Positions 54,419 through 63,300 of a stretch of DNA of 64,000 bases are shown here, in pieces (within the stretch, counting starts at the first letter, position 1; each line of letters opens with the position of its first letter). The notes under the pieces were generated by a model. The model was not told the origin of the DNA. It saw only the letters and a list, made by a program, of their open reading frames with translations, and did no database searches. The translations under genes and the position numbers were made by a program. This DNA is from Bin80 sp965207565. Lineage in GTDB: Bacteria > Bacteroidota > Rhodothermia > Rhodothermales > Bin80. Location of the stretch: assembly GCA_965207565.1 (NCBI GenBank), contig CBDBMQ010000033.1:372001-436000 (forward strand), in the 5' to 3' direction.

Positions 54419-56210
54419 CAAGCTGCCCATGATCTGTCATTCGCTGATCAAACCGTCTCTTCAATTCTTCAAGTGTAACTCGAACGAGCGTTGGCTTTCC
54501 TCCAGGAGTACGGTAGGGTTCCTTACATTCAAAAAGGCGGTCAATTAGCGTTCTCATCTCTTCATCACTCAGCTTTACACCTGGCTGAATCGCACCGCGT
54601 GTGGCAAGGCTGCGAGCCATTTTTTCCTCTGTCGGAAGGGGAGCTAACTCCGTCTCCGAACTCTCTTTATATCCATCAAGGATCGACTGAAGAAGCTCTT
54701 TTTCTGCTCCAACTCGTATGTGTGAGGGCACTCCACGGACAGTCACTGTACGGTTCTCAGAGATTGAATAATCAAACCCAAGCGCTTTTGCAAGTGGATC
54801 CAGCTCACGTAAGAGTTGGCAGTCCTGTTCCGTCAAACAGATCAAGTGATGAAACAGGAGTTGTTGCGATAAACCTGCCCCCGAGCGTAGATCTTCCAGG
54901 GCATTCTCAAAGAGGATCCGCTGATGGGCAGCATATTGATCCACCACCAGAATCCCATTACTGAGTTGCGTGAGAATGTAAGAGTCTTGTAGCTGCCATA
55001 AAAATCCAGACGGCTTTGGATCCGCTCCGCTGGGCAACCGGCTCGGCTCCACTTCATAGACAATTGAAGTCTGGTGACCATGCAGAGGTGACAACTCATC
55101 CGCACGGGCTGGCGGATTCCAAGAGCTGGGTGAATCTGATCGTTCCTGCTGAAAACTCAACGAGGAAACCGTACCTGGATGCTGAGGAATCAATTCAGCG
55201 ACCCCTAAAGCTCTCCTGCAGATCGCCTGTACAAAATTATAGACTCCCCGATCATCATCAAATCGAACCTCAATCTTTGAAGGATGCACATTCACATCAA
55301 CATTCCGGGGATCAACACTTAAGAATAGCGCATACGCAGGTTTTTGCCCCTCTGGAAGAATCGCATCATACGCTGATCTGATTGCGTGATTTAAGCTGGG
55401 ACTTTTGATCGGCCTCCCATTCACAAATAGATATTGATTTTTTCGGGATTTTCGCGCGTGCTCAGGATGTGCCAGAAATCCCGATGCCGAGATATAATTG
55501 GTTCCTTCATCAACCTGTATAACGTGTCGGGCTACGTTCGATCCGAGAATCGCACGGAGGCGTTCCCGGAGTGCATCCAGGAAATTTTCGGCACGTGAGC
55601 CGGTCAGCCGGTACACCTCTTGTTTTTCATGCTCCAATCTGAATGCAGTCCATGGGTTTGCCAGTGCACAGGTGACAAAGACTTCCGATATATGCCGGAA
55701 TTCTGTAGTTGGTGCTTTCAGAAAACTCCGCCGCGCCGGGACATTGAAGAAGAGATTACGAATATCAATCGTCGTCCCCACGGCTGTGGCACACGGAGAG
55801 GTTTCCACGATTTCTCCCCCTTCAATGCGTATGTGAGTTCCCTGTGTATCTTCCTGCCTCTTTGTCTTCAATGATACCTGGGCAATCGCAGCGATTGATG
55901 CTAAAGCTTCACCTCGAAAACCCAGCGTGCGAATATTTTCTAAATCCGCAGCCTGTGTAATCTTACTGGTTGCATGGCGCTCAAAGCACCGAGCAGCATC
56001 CTGTGAACTCATCCCGGTCCCATTGTCTCTGACTTGGATCAGATTACTCCCGGATGCTTTGATCAAGACAGAAATGTCTGTTGCACTGGCATCAACTGCA
56101 TTCTCAAGCAATTCCTTAGCCGCCGATGCAGGACGCTGAACAACCTCACCAGCCGCAATCTTATTGGCCAGCTCAATAGGCATTCGCCTGATTTGCCCCA
56201 CTTGCTCCAT
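54402..56210 (-). CDS. mutL: DNA mismatch repair protein MutL
   Basis: The 602-residue protein has the N-terminal GHKL ATPase with LLENAVDASATDI, DNGTGM and RTLGFRGEALASIA, all intact. The C-terminal dimerisation domain is present, but the endonuclease signature is altered. DQHA(X)2E(X)4E reads DQYAAHQRILFE (His to Tyr, first Glu to Gln), ACR reads ATR, CPHGRP reads TPGGKP, and the final FKR is FDQ. Strand-nicking by this protein is therefore doubtful. The ATG at 56210 fits family alignments; the frame extends upstream to 56288 without similarity. It works with MutS at 40987-43554. Confidence 0.95.
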   Translation of the reverse strand: MEQVGQIRRMPIELANKIAAGEVVQRPASAAKELLENAVDASATDISVLIKASGSNLIQVRDNGTGMSSQDAARCFERHATSKITQAADLENIRTLGFRGEALASIAAIAQVSLKTKRQEDTQGTHIRIEGGEIVETSPCATAVGTTIDIRNLFFNVPARRSFLKAPTTEFRHISEVFVTCALANPWTAFRLEHEKQEVYRLTGSRAENFLDALRERLRAILGSNVARHVIQVDEGTNYISASGFLAHPEHARKSRKNQYLFVNGRPIKSPSLNHAIRSAYDAILPEGQKPAYALFLSVDPRNVDVNVHPSKIEVRFDDDRGVYNFVQAICRRALGVAELIPQHPGTVSSLSFQQERSDSPSSWNPPARADELSPLHGHQTSIVYEVEPSRLPSGADPKPSGFLWQLQDSYILTQLSNGILVVDQYAAHQRILFENALEDLRSGAGLSQQLLFHHLICLTEQDCQLLRELDPLAKALGFDYSISENRTVTVRGVPSHIRVGAEKELLQSILDGYKESSETELAPLPTEEKMARSLATRGAIQPGVKLSDEEMRTLIDRLFECKEPYRTPGGKPTLVRVTLEELKRRFDQRMTDHGQLDEIIP

Positions 56211-56220
56211 GAATACTGGT

Positions 56221-56424
56221 TTAACGTCCAAGTGCGTTGTAGATATAGAAGGCAGTGAGCAATAGTGCCGCGAGATAAAGAAGAGCAAGCGGACTGCGTC
56301 GACGACGAACGCGGCTCTGAATTCTCATGCGCCGCTTCAAACTATCGTCCTTTCTAGGATCATAATAACGGGGCGTGTAATCAAACTTTCTTGGCTGCGC
56401 TTTCCGCCCAAATAAAAAACCCAT
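56221..56424 (-). CDS. Small basic membrane protein between cdsA and mutL
   Basis: The product has 67 residues from the ATG at 56424. A basic N-terminal half (GRKAQPRKFDYTPRYYDPRKDD and RIQSRVRRRRSP) is followed by one C-terminal transmembrane helix (ALLYLAALLLTAFYIYNAL). The start is one base after the cdsA stop and the end lies 10 bases from the mutL start, so it is probably translated within the operon. Small tail-anchored proteins of this form next to mutL appear in related genomes. The function is unknown. Confidence 0.7.
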   Translation of the reverse strand: MGFLFGRKAQPRKFDYTPRYYDPRKDDSLKRRMRIQSRVRRRRSPLALLYLAALLLTAFYIYNALGR

Positions 56425-56425
56425 A

Positions 56426-57235
56426 TTAAAACTGACTAGCGATAAAAACAATGTACATATAAGCTAAGGGTGCCGCTACGATGATCCCATCAAAGCGATC
56501 CAGGATCCCTCCATGGCCCGGTAAGATAACGCCGGAATCTTTCACTCCCGCTACCCGCTTAAACCGGCTTTCGGCCAAGTCCCCCACCGCACCGGAGAGG
56601 GTACAAACCATCCCGAGGATGATTAAATGAACGATGCTCAATGGCATTTCAACGGTTACATTCAGAATAAACACCGCCAGAATCGCCCCTCCAATTCCAC
56701 CAAGGAATCCTTCCCAAGTTTTGCCAGGAGAAATCGTCGGCGCTAATGGGCGTTTACCAAAAAAAGATCCTGCAAAGAATGCAAGAATATCACTCGCCCA
56801 CACAAGCACCAACACCGTAACGGTAAGCACTAACGCTTCCTGTTCAGTATATCCCGGAATTGTACGCAGATCGGTTAAAAAAGCTAACAAAGCCGTCGGA
56901 TAGACTGCGCCGGAGAGTGTTGCTCCCAGGCGCATCAATGGTTGCTGAGTTTGAGTGAAGGTGCACCACAGAACCAAGCCGACAACAGGGACCGCACTAA
57001 GCAGGAAAATATTCGGGACTAAAGCTCGGAGTGACAAACCCGCACCTAATAATAACCCTGTAATGATCCACGCCTGGACCCCACACCGCTGATAAAGTTG
57101 ATATAATTCAACCTGCCCCACAAGCGCAATCACCAACACGGCGAGACCAAAATACCACGGCCCAAGCCATGCAGAGCCAACCAACAAGAAAGCCCCTATC
57201 GAACCAGTAAATAAACGAGTCAATATCTGTGACAT
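56426..57235 (-). CDS. cdsA: Phosphatidate cytidylyltransferase
   Basis: This 269-residue inner-membrane enzyme makes CDP-diacylglycerol from phosphatidate and CTP, the branch point of phospholipid synthesis. About eight hydrophobic helices are present. The family signature near the C-terminus (SRFKRVAGVKDSG followed by PGHGGILDRFDG, about residues 222-248) is complete, and ISPGKTWEGFLGG precedes it. It is encoded within the CPBP-DUF2007-cdsA-small gene-mutL run. Confidence 0.95.
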   Translation of the reverse strand: MSQILTRLFTGSIGAFLLVGSAWLGPWYFGLAVLVIALVGQVELYQLYQRCGVQAWIITGLLLGAGLSLRALVPNIFLLSAVPVVGLVLWCTFTQTQQPLMRLGATLSGAVYPTALLAFLTDLRTIPGYTEQEALVLTVTVLVLVWASDILAFFAGSFFGKRPLAPTISPGKTWEGFLGGIGGAILAVFILNVTVEMPLSIVHLIILGMVCTLSGAVGDLAESRFKRVAGVKDSGVILPGHGGILDRFDGIIVAAPLAYMYIVFIASQF

Positions 57236-57250
57236 TCGTTCCCTCCCCGC

Positions 57251-57517
57251 CTACTTATTCTTCAGTGCTTCCTGGGTCAATTCTTCATCAGTAAGCGATT
57301 GTTTGGAAAGGATTTCCAACGCTAATTCTTCCATGGGCTTTGGCACCAACACTTTTATCTTCGCCAAATAGCCAAGGGTTAGATTAAACGCATGATCCCG
57401 CTGGTTCAATATGACCGATGGGATGCCTGCATCTTCCAGACGCGCATGCACTAAAGCGGCTTCGTAGTCCGTGCCACTGCGAAAGACTTCTATCCAGTCA
57501 GCTATATCTTTGCCCAT
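57251..57517 (-). CDS. DUF2007-family small protein
   Basis: This 88-residue protein matches the DUF2007 pattern: EVFRSGTDYEAALVHARLEDAGIPSVILNQ followed by KIKVLVPKPMEELALEIL. Family members are small soluble proteins suggested to be signal-transducing because of a GlnB/ACT-like fold, but no ligand is known. It overlaps the CPBP gene by 20 bases and precedes cdsA by 15. Confidence 0.8.
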   Translation of the reverse strand: MGKDIADWIEVFRSGTDYEAALVHARLEDAGIPSVILNQRDHAFNLTLGYLAKIKVLVPKPMEELALEILSKQSLTDEELTQEALKNK

Positions 57518-58463
57518 GACTTCGATGAATAAATCTGATGCAGATCAAAAAAGCAAGTCCACCACCCACGATCAATGGCCACGGAATGCTCTCTGGATCA
57601 GAAATGGATGTTGATCCCCATTCGGATACAACCAATGACAACCCATTGTTCAAAAAATGCAAAACCACCGGAATCAACAAGCTCCCTGTACGCCAGGTAA
57701 CATATGCGAGGTAACAGCCCAATAGGGCAAGTGGCAGCGCCTGCGTAAGTCTCAAATGAAACAAGCCAAAAAGGAGCCCGGTGAATAGTATTCCTCCGAC
57801 GATTCCCATCCCCCGCTCCGCACGCCTTTGGACAAACCCTCGGAAAAACACTTCTTCAAAAACTGCAGGAGTTGCCGCAACAAAGAGCAGATTCAGATAG
57901 AAGTTTCCACCTCCGGAAGAAAGCCATTCCACGATTTCCATTTGCTGATCTTCCAACGTCTGCAGAAATTCAGGTAATGGAAGCTGCTCGTTGAAGATCC
58001 CAAGACCCAAGACAATCGGGAGCAGGCAGAAAAAACCCACGACACTCAACAATAACTCTTTCACCGTACACTGGGAAAGGCGTAAATAACTTCTCGGCTG
58101 AGAAGAATCCAGCCAACTTGCAAGAAGTGCAATCCCGCCAAGTCCCAGTGCCAATCCAATTGCATTCGCCCCCAGTAGAGCACCTCCATATTCAGCAAGT
58201 ATAGCCTGTTGATTCGCAACCAGGTCCTGGAGTTCAACCCCCTCCAATGCAAGAAGAAGGACGGAAGCGAGGTTTCCGATGAACAGATATGCAATCAGTC
58301 CAACGAACACCCATAGTGCCAGGACTGCAAACGTAGGCCACTTACCTGATACACCATCAAAGAGAGTCAAGCCACTTGGAGCATCTATCTGGCCTAATTC
58401 TGCATCCACAGGACGTTTGTCCACAGGGGGGGTATTCGATTCATCGAAAAAATCGTTAGCCAT
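57498..58463 (-). CDS. CPBP-family intramembrane metalloprotease
   Basis: This 321-residue polytopic protein has about eight transmembrane helices. The Abi/CAAX protease motifs are EEVFFRGFVQRR (about residues 202-213, the EExxxR motif), LFGLFHLRLTQALPLALLG (the FxxxH motif) and VVLHFLNNGLSL. The N-terminal 45 residues are acidic and cytoplasmic. Substrates of this family in Bacteroidota are mostly unknown. It heads the operon leading to hpt and is divergent from the tRNA-Arg gene, with a 37-bp gap between them. Confidence 0.88.
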   Translation of the reverse strand: MANDFFDESNTPPVDKRPVDAELGQIDAPSGLTLFDGVSGKWPTFAVLALWVFVGLIAYLFIGNLASVLLLALEGVELQDLVANQQAILAEYGGALLGANAIGLALGLGGIALLASWLDSSQPRSYLRLSQCTVKELLLSVVGFFCLLPIVLGLGIFNEQLPLPEFLQTLEDQQMEIVEWLSSGGGNFYLNLLFVAATPAVFEEVFFRGFVQRRAERGMGIVGGILFTGLLFGLFHLRLTQALPLALLGCYLAYVTWRTGSLLIPVVLHFLNNGLSLVVSEWGSTSISDPESIPWPLIVGGGLAFLICIRFIHRSHGQRYS

Positions 58464-58500
58464 TGAAACGTTTCGGGCTAATTGTACATTAGAGAGGTAT

Positions 58501-58574
58501 GCGCCCGTAGCTCAGCTGGATAGAGCGTCTGCCTCCGGAGCAGAAGGTCAGAGGTTCGAATCCTCTCGGGCGTA
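58501..58574 (+). tRNA. tRNA-Arg (anticodon CCG)
   Basis: A complete cloverleaf is visible. The acceptor stem GCGCCCG pairs with CGGGCGT (one G-U pair) and the discriminator is A. The D-arm is GCTC AGCTGGATA GAGC. The anticodon stem TCTGC/GCAGA encloses a loop with CCG, reading CGG arginine codons. The T-arm is AGAGG TTCGAAT CCTCT. No CCA is encoded. It lies between the CPBP protease gene and a symporter gene. Confidence 0.97.
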
Positions 58575-58590
58575 CCCTCCCGGTCTAAAT

Positions 58591-59877
58591 TTATGCCTCA
58601 ATTTGTCCTTCCGAGGACGCAACCAAGGTTGCCACCGTCGCATCTCCTGTCACGTTACATACGGTTCGACACATATCAAGTATTCGGTCAACTCCCAAAA
58701 TCAAAGCAATCCCCGCCGCAGGAACCCCGACCGATTGCAATATGATGATCAGCATAATAATCCCAGCACTTGGCACTGCTGCGGTCCCAATTGAGGCAAG
58801 CACGGCCAGTAGAATAATTTCAATCTGATCCATAAACCCTAATGCAATTCCCAGTGTTTGGGCGATAAACACAGCGGCAACCGCCTGATAAAGAGCCGTT
58901 CCATCCATATTGATTGTAGCTCCAAGGGGGAGTACAAATGAAGACACCTCCTCACTGACCCCCAGATTATGCTCAACGCGATCCATGGTCACCGGGAGGG
59001 TTGCTCCACTTGAGGAGGTGCTGAACGCAACGAGTTGCGCGGGTGCAATCCCCATGATGAACTTCTTGAGCCCCAATGGGGTGAAGAACTTGATCAGGGA
59101 TCCATAGGTGATCACCACATGCAGAACAAGACCGGCCAACACGACTAGCATGTAATAACCGAGCGCCCCCAGGAGGCTCCACAGCTCACCTAGGTTATCG
59201 CCTGAAATCAAGCTGACAGTATCTGCAAGAAGAGCAAACACACCAAGCGGTGCAATCCACATGATGATTTCCACAAGCTTAATGACGGCTGCGGTCAGAC
59301 TTTCAAAGAAACCCAGTAGCGGCTGCGCCGTCTCCTTTGGAATCAGGAGTAATGCAATCCCAAACAACACGGAAATCAAAACTATTTGCAGCATATTGCG
59401 GTTATTCGAAGCCGCTGCTGCCATATTTCGGGGCACCATGTCCACAAACGCTTGAAGCGGGCCACGATCCTCAGCTGAAGCAGCGCTCTCCTGACGTTCT
59501 TCCGCCATATCGCTCCACTCAGCTTGCAATTCGGTACGTACATCTTCGGGAACACTATCACCGGGGCGAATAATGTTGACGAGAATTAAGCCAATAATCA
59601 GTGCAAAAACGGTCGTGCCAATGTAGATCGCAATCGTCTTGCCACCGATACGCGCAAGCTTACGCGTATCAGAAAGTGAGGAGATCCCGGTGATGATGGA
59701 TCCCAAAACAAGCGGCACCGCAATCATAAACAGCGCATTCAAAAATATATCCCCGAATGGACTGATCCAATTTTGCGTGAATTCCCCCCAACCCATCGCA
59801 GCGGAAAGAATCCCATACCCCAATCCCAATACAAGACCAAGGATAATCCAGATGTGCAATTGTTTTTGCCAATTCAT
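58591..59877 (-). CDS. Dicarboxylate/amino acid:cation symporter (DAACS family)
   Basis: The 428-residue inner-membrane protein is a GltP/GltPh-like symporter. It shows the serine-rich re-entrant loop FSTSSSGATLPVT (about residues 269-281), GATINMDGTALYQAVAAVF (the NMDGT motif, about 305-323) and the C-terminal VDRILDMCRTVCNVTGDA substrate-binding helix. It imports glutamate, aspartate or C4-dicarboxylates with Na+ or H+, and the exact substrate cannot be told. A hydrophilic loop with DVRTELQAEWSDMAEE (about residues 110-140) is longer than in GltPh. It is a single-gene unit next to tRNA-Arg. Confidence 0.9.
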   Translation of the reverse strand: MNWQKQLHIWIILGLVLGLGYGILSAAMGWGEFTQNWISPFGDIFLNALFMIAVPLVLGSIITGISSLSDTRKLARIGGKTIAIYIGTTVFALIIGLILVNIIRPGDSVPEDVRTELQAEWSDMAEERQESAASAEDRGPLQAFVDMVPRNMAAAASNNRNMLQIVLISVLFGIALLLIPKETAQPLLGFFESLTAAVIKLVEIIMWIAPLGVFALLADTVSLISGDNLGELWSLLGALGYYMLVVLAGLVLHVVITYGSLIKFFTPLGLKKFIMGIAPAQLVAFSTSSSGATLPVTMDRVEHNLGVSEEVSSFVLPLGATINMDGTALYQAVAAVFIAQTLGIALGFMDQIEIILLAVLASIGTAAVPSAGIIMLIIILQSVGVPAAGIALILGVDRILDMCRTVCNVTGDATVATLVASSEGQIEA

Positions 59878-60327
59878 AATGTCAGATAAAATGCTGCGTT
59901 TAGCCTAATATAACGATGCAGGATCAACCTATCCCAGTCCATAATATTTGGGGCTTTTCCTTTTTAAGTGGGTCCAAGCCAGAACCGAAATGAACAACGA
60001 TGGGATCGAATAGATTCAGAATTGATGTAGGTTTGCATGGGTTGCTCTTGGTTGGTTGATTACTGATTCCACGTTAAGCAGTTCAACCAGCCGGAGCAGT
60101 CCTACTATAAGATCTGACTTTGGAGCGTCCACGCGAACCTCGCTGTCTGCAAGAGTGGAATCTTTGCTGCACAAATTTTCCCTCTGAAAATGTTATATCT
60201 GAATTAAAGGTTGACATTGTATGAAAAAATGCTTTTATTGGAGTTCGTACCTTCTCTGATCTAAAATGGTACGGATAATGGCAAAGTAGCGGTAAGTTTT
60301 TCCTTCTATGATAAGGGTGGCGGTCTT
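59878..60327. other. Divergent intergenic region before the Calx-beta gene
   Basis: These 450 bp separate the symporter gene from the giant repeat gene. Only short antisense frames are present and none resembles a protein. A candidate promoter at 60211-60239 is listed separately. No terminator or structured RNA was recognised. Confidence 0.4.
60211..60239 (+). promoter_or_regulatory. Candidate promoter for the Calx-beta gene
   Basis: TTGACA at 60211-60216 is a perfect -35 hexamer. After a 17-bp spacer, TTTATT at 60234-60239 matches four of six -10 bases. It lies about 90 bp before the ATG at 60328 in AT-rich DNA. Many Bacteroidota use a different consensus (TTTG/TAnnTTTG), so this is tentative. 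Confidence 0.3.
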
Positions 60328-63300
60328 ATGGCCTGCGCTAAGCATGCCGTGATCCTCACTGCTTTTGGGATATCGTTTTTGCCTGCTGTCGCCCTTGGGC
60401 AGGAGCAAACGCCGAAAATCCAAATCCATACCGGCGTGGACCCTCAGGCGTTGTTCAATTCGAGCTTAGAGGCTTTGGGGGAAAGTGAGCAGGAAGTTGT
60501 AGGCTACCACGTTATGCTTTCTGATGAGCAGAGCGAAGCCAACCCTTTGTTTGAAGCGACTGGTATGAACGGAGGAGAACTGCTCCGAAGAAGATCCCCC
60601 CTTGCTTTTCTCCAGGATTCAAGTACTGGTGCCTCAGACCTGTCTGCAGATGCAGGTGGATTTGTCGGAGGCAGATTGAGAGCTTTACAACAGACGCTCG
60701 AGGGTGCCCATAAGTCTTTGACGGTATTGGAAGGGAATTCAAAAAAAATTAGGATCAACCTTGATCGGAAGCCTTCAGGTGAGGTGACAGGTACCATTAC
60801 GGGGCATGAAAATACGGACCTAGACGTGAACCCAACACAACTGACGTTTACTCCATCGAACTGGAATGTGAAGCAGGAGGTTACTGTAGATGTGAAACAG
60901 GATAGCGATGATGCGAATGAAGCGGTAAAGTTGACGTTTACGCTTTCGGGGAATTCCACAAATTCAACGAACCAGGAGATATATATCTCGATCCTGGACG
61001 ACGAACGACCATGGGAGCTTGTGCCTCAGACGGTTCTAGAGGGGAGTTTGAAAATGCTCCGCGTTCCACTTCTGATGGCATTAGCACCGCCTTCAGGGGA
61101 GGTGACGTTCACGATTACCGGCCATGAAAATACAAATCTGACTCTGAACAAAACAACACTGATCTTTCCTGTGGTTTCCGGGCCGCAATTTAAAAGCCTG
61201 ATTTTAGGCTCAACGCCGAATACTGATCAGGTGGATGAACATGTAATGCTGACATTCACCGCCTCAGGAGGAGGCTATACTGGCTTGAAATATACAGTGG
61301 ATGTGACGATCATAGATCGGCCCCCATGGGAGATCTTAATTCCAGAAGGAGGTACTGCAAGGTATAGTCCTTCTCTAGGTGGGCAATCCCCTCCGAGCGT
61401 TGACCCGATCGCGATCTACACGGGCCATGAAAACACGGACTTAACGGTGAATCCAAAACAATTTACCTTCAAGGTAGACACAATGCTTCCTTGCAATGTT
61501 AGTGGAGTAGCATCCTTTTGTTCGGACAGTGTACCAGCAACATTGACGGCAAGTGAAGATTCAGATGATGTGGATGATCAAGTTCTTTTGCTTTTGACCC
61601 TCACTGGGCCGCCATTGCTGGAGGGCCTTTATATGGGTGCAAGCCGTCTGATTTATGTGAGGATTGAGGATAATGATGATCCAGGCTTGATTGTGAAGCC
61701 GTCAAGTTTACAGATTAGCGAGGGGGGAAGCGGGCAATTCACAGTTAAGCTCTCGGAGGCTCCTCTGGGAGATTTGGGATCAAATGATGTCACGGTCACA
61801 ATACCCTACCGTACAGAAAATTTGACGGTCGACAAAACCCGTCTAACATTCACCACATCAAACTGGAACACGGAGCAGATAGTGACGCTGACAGCGGGGC
61901 ACGATAGTGATTTTGAGGATCATACGGGAATATTATGGATGACAGCAAGCGGGGGTGGCTATGATCATGAGCGGGGAAGTGTTGCCTGGGAGATCATTGA
62001 TGATGATACCCCCGGTCTTCGGATCTGGGGTACTGTGAACGTTCCCGAAGGGAGAACTGATCAGATCTCGGTTGATCTTACGGCACGGCCTCCCAGTAAT
62101 GTAAAGGTGGAGATTACTGGATATGCGGGTACAGATCTGGATACACTGGTATCAACCCCAAGGAAGCTAACCTTCACTCCTTCAAACTGGGATCAAAGGC
62201 AGACAGTGACGTTTGGGGCAAAACATGATGCAGATCATGTGAATGATACGGAAATACTCACGCTCACAGCAACGGGTGGTTTCACGGATACGAAAATCGT
62301 GACTGGGTCCATCCGTGACGACGATGTGCCCACTCTTGTGGTCACCTCGACATCGGTGGAAGTGAATGAAGGGGCCTCAGAAACCTTCAAGGTTAGACTT
62401 AATGGACGGCCTCACAACAATGCAGAGGTGAGCATCTCTGGATATGCGGACACAGATTTGGATACCACAGTATCTGCCCCAAGGAAACTGACCTTCATGC
62501 CTTCAGACTGGAATCAGACACAAACCGTGACACTTGGGGCTAAACACGATACGGATTTTGTGAATGATGCAGCAATGCTTACGCTCAAATTACGTACACG
62601 AACATTGATAGGGAGCTTTGTGGACTCGGAAACCGTCAATGTGACCATCAAAGATGACGATTCGCCCGGTCTTGTGGTCACCCCGACATTGGTAGAAGTA
62701 GACGAAGGAGAGTCCGCAACCTTCACGGTTAAACTTAACGTACTGCCTGCTAACGATGTAACGGTGGCTATTTCCGTGGATCAGGGCATAGATGGAAAAC
62801 TGGATCTGGATCCGATCGCATCAACGACGCTGACGTTCAATTCTTCAGACTGGAACGAGGAGCAAACGGTCACATTGACGGCACAACACGATGCGGATTT
62901 TGTGAATAATGAAGAAATACTTACGCTCACCGCAACAGGTGATCTCTCCGATACGAAAACCGTCAATGTGATCATTATTGACGACGATTCGCCCGGTCTT
63001 GTGGTCACCCCGACATTGATAGAAGTAGACGAAGGAGAGTCCGCAACCTTCACGGTTGAACTTGAGGGAGCGCCTTCCAGTGATGTGGAGGTGGACATCT
63101 TCGGGTATGCGGATACAGATTTGGATACCACGGCATCTGCCCCAAGGAAGTTAACCTTCACCACCTCAGATTGGGACCAGGCGCAAACGGTAACGCTCCG
63201 GGCAAAACACGATGCGGATTTCGTGGATGATGCGGCAATACTTACGCTCACCGCAACAAACACAGATACGAAAACCGTCAATGTGGACATCCTTGACGAC

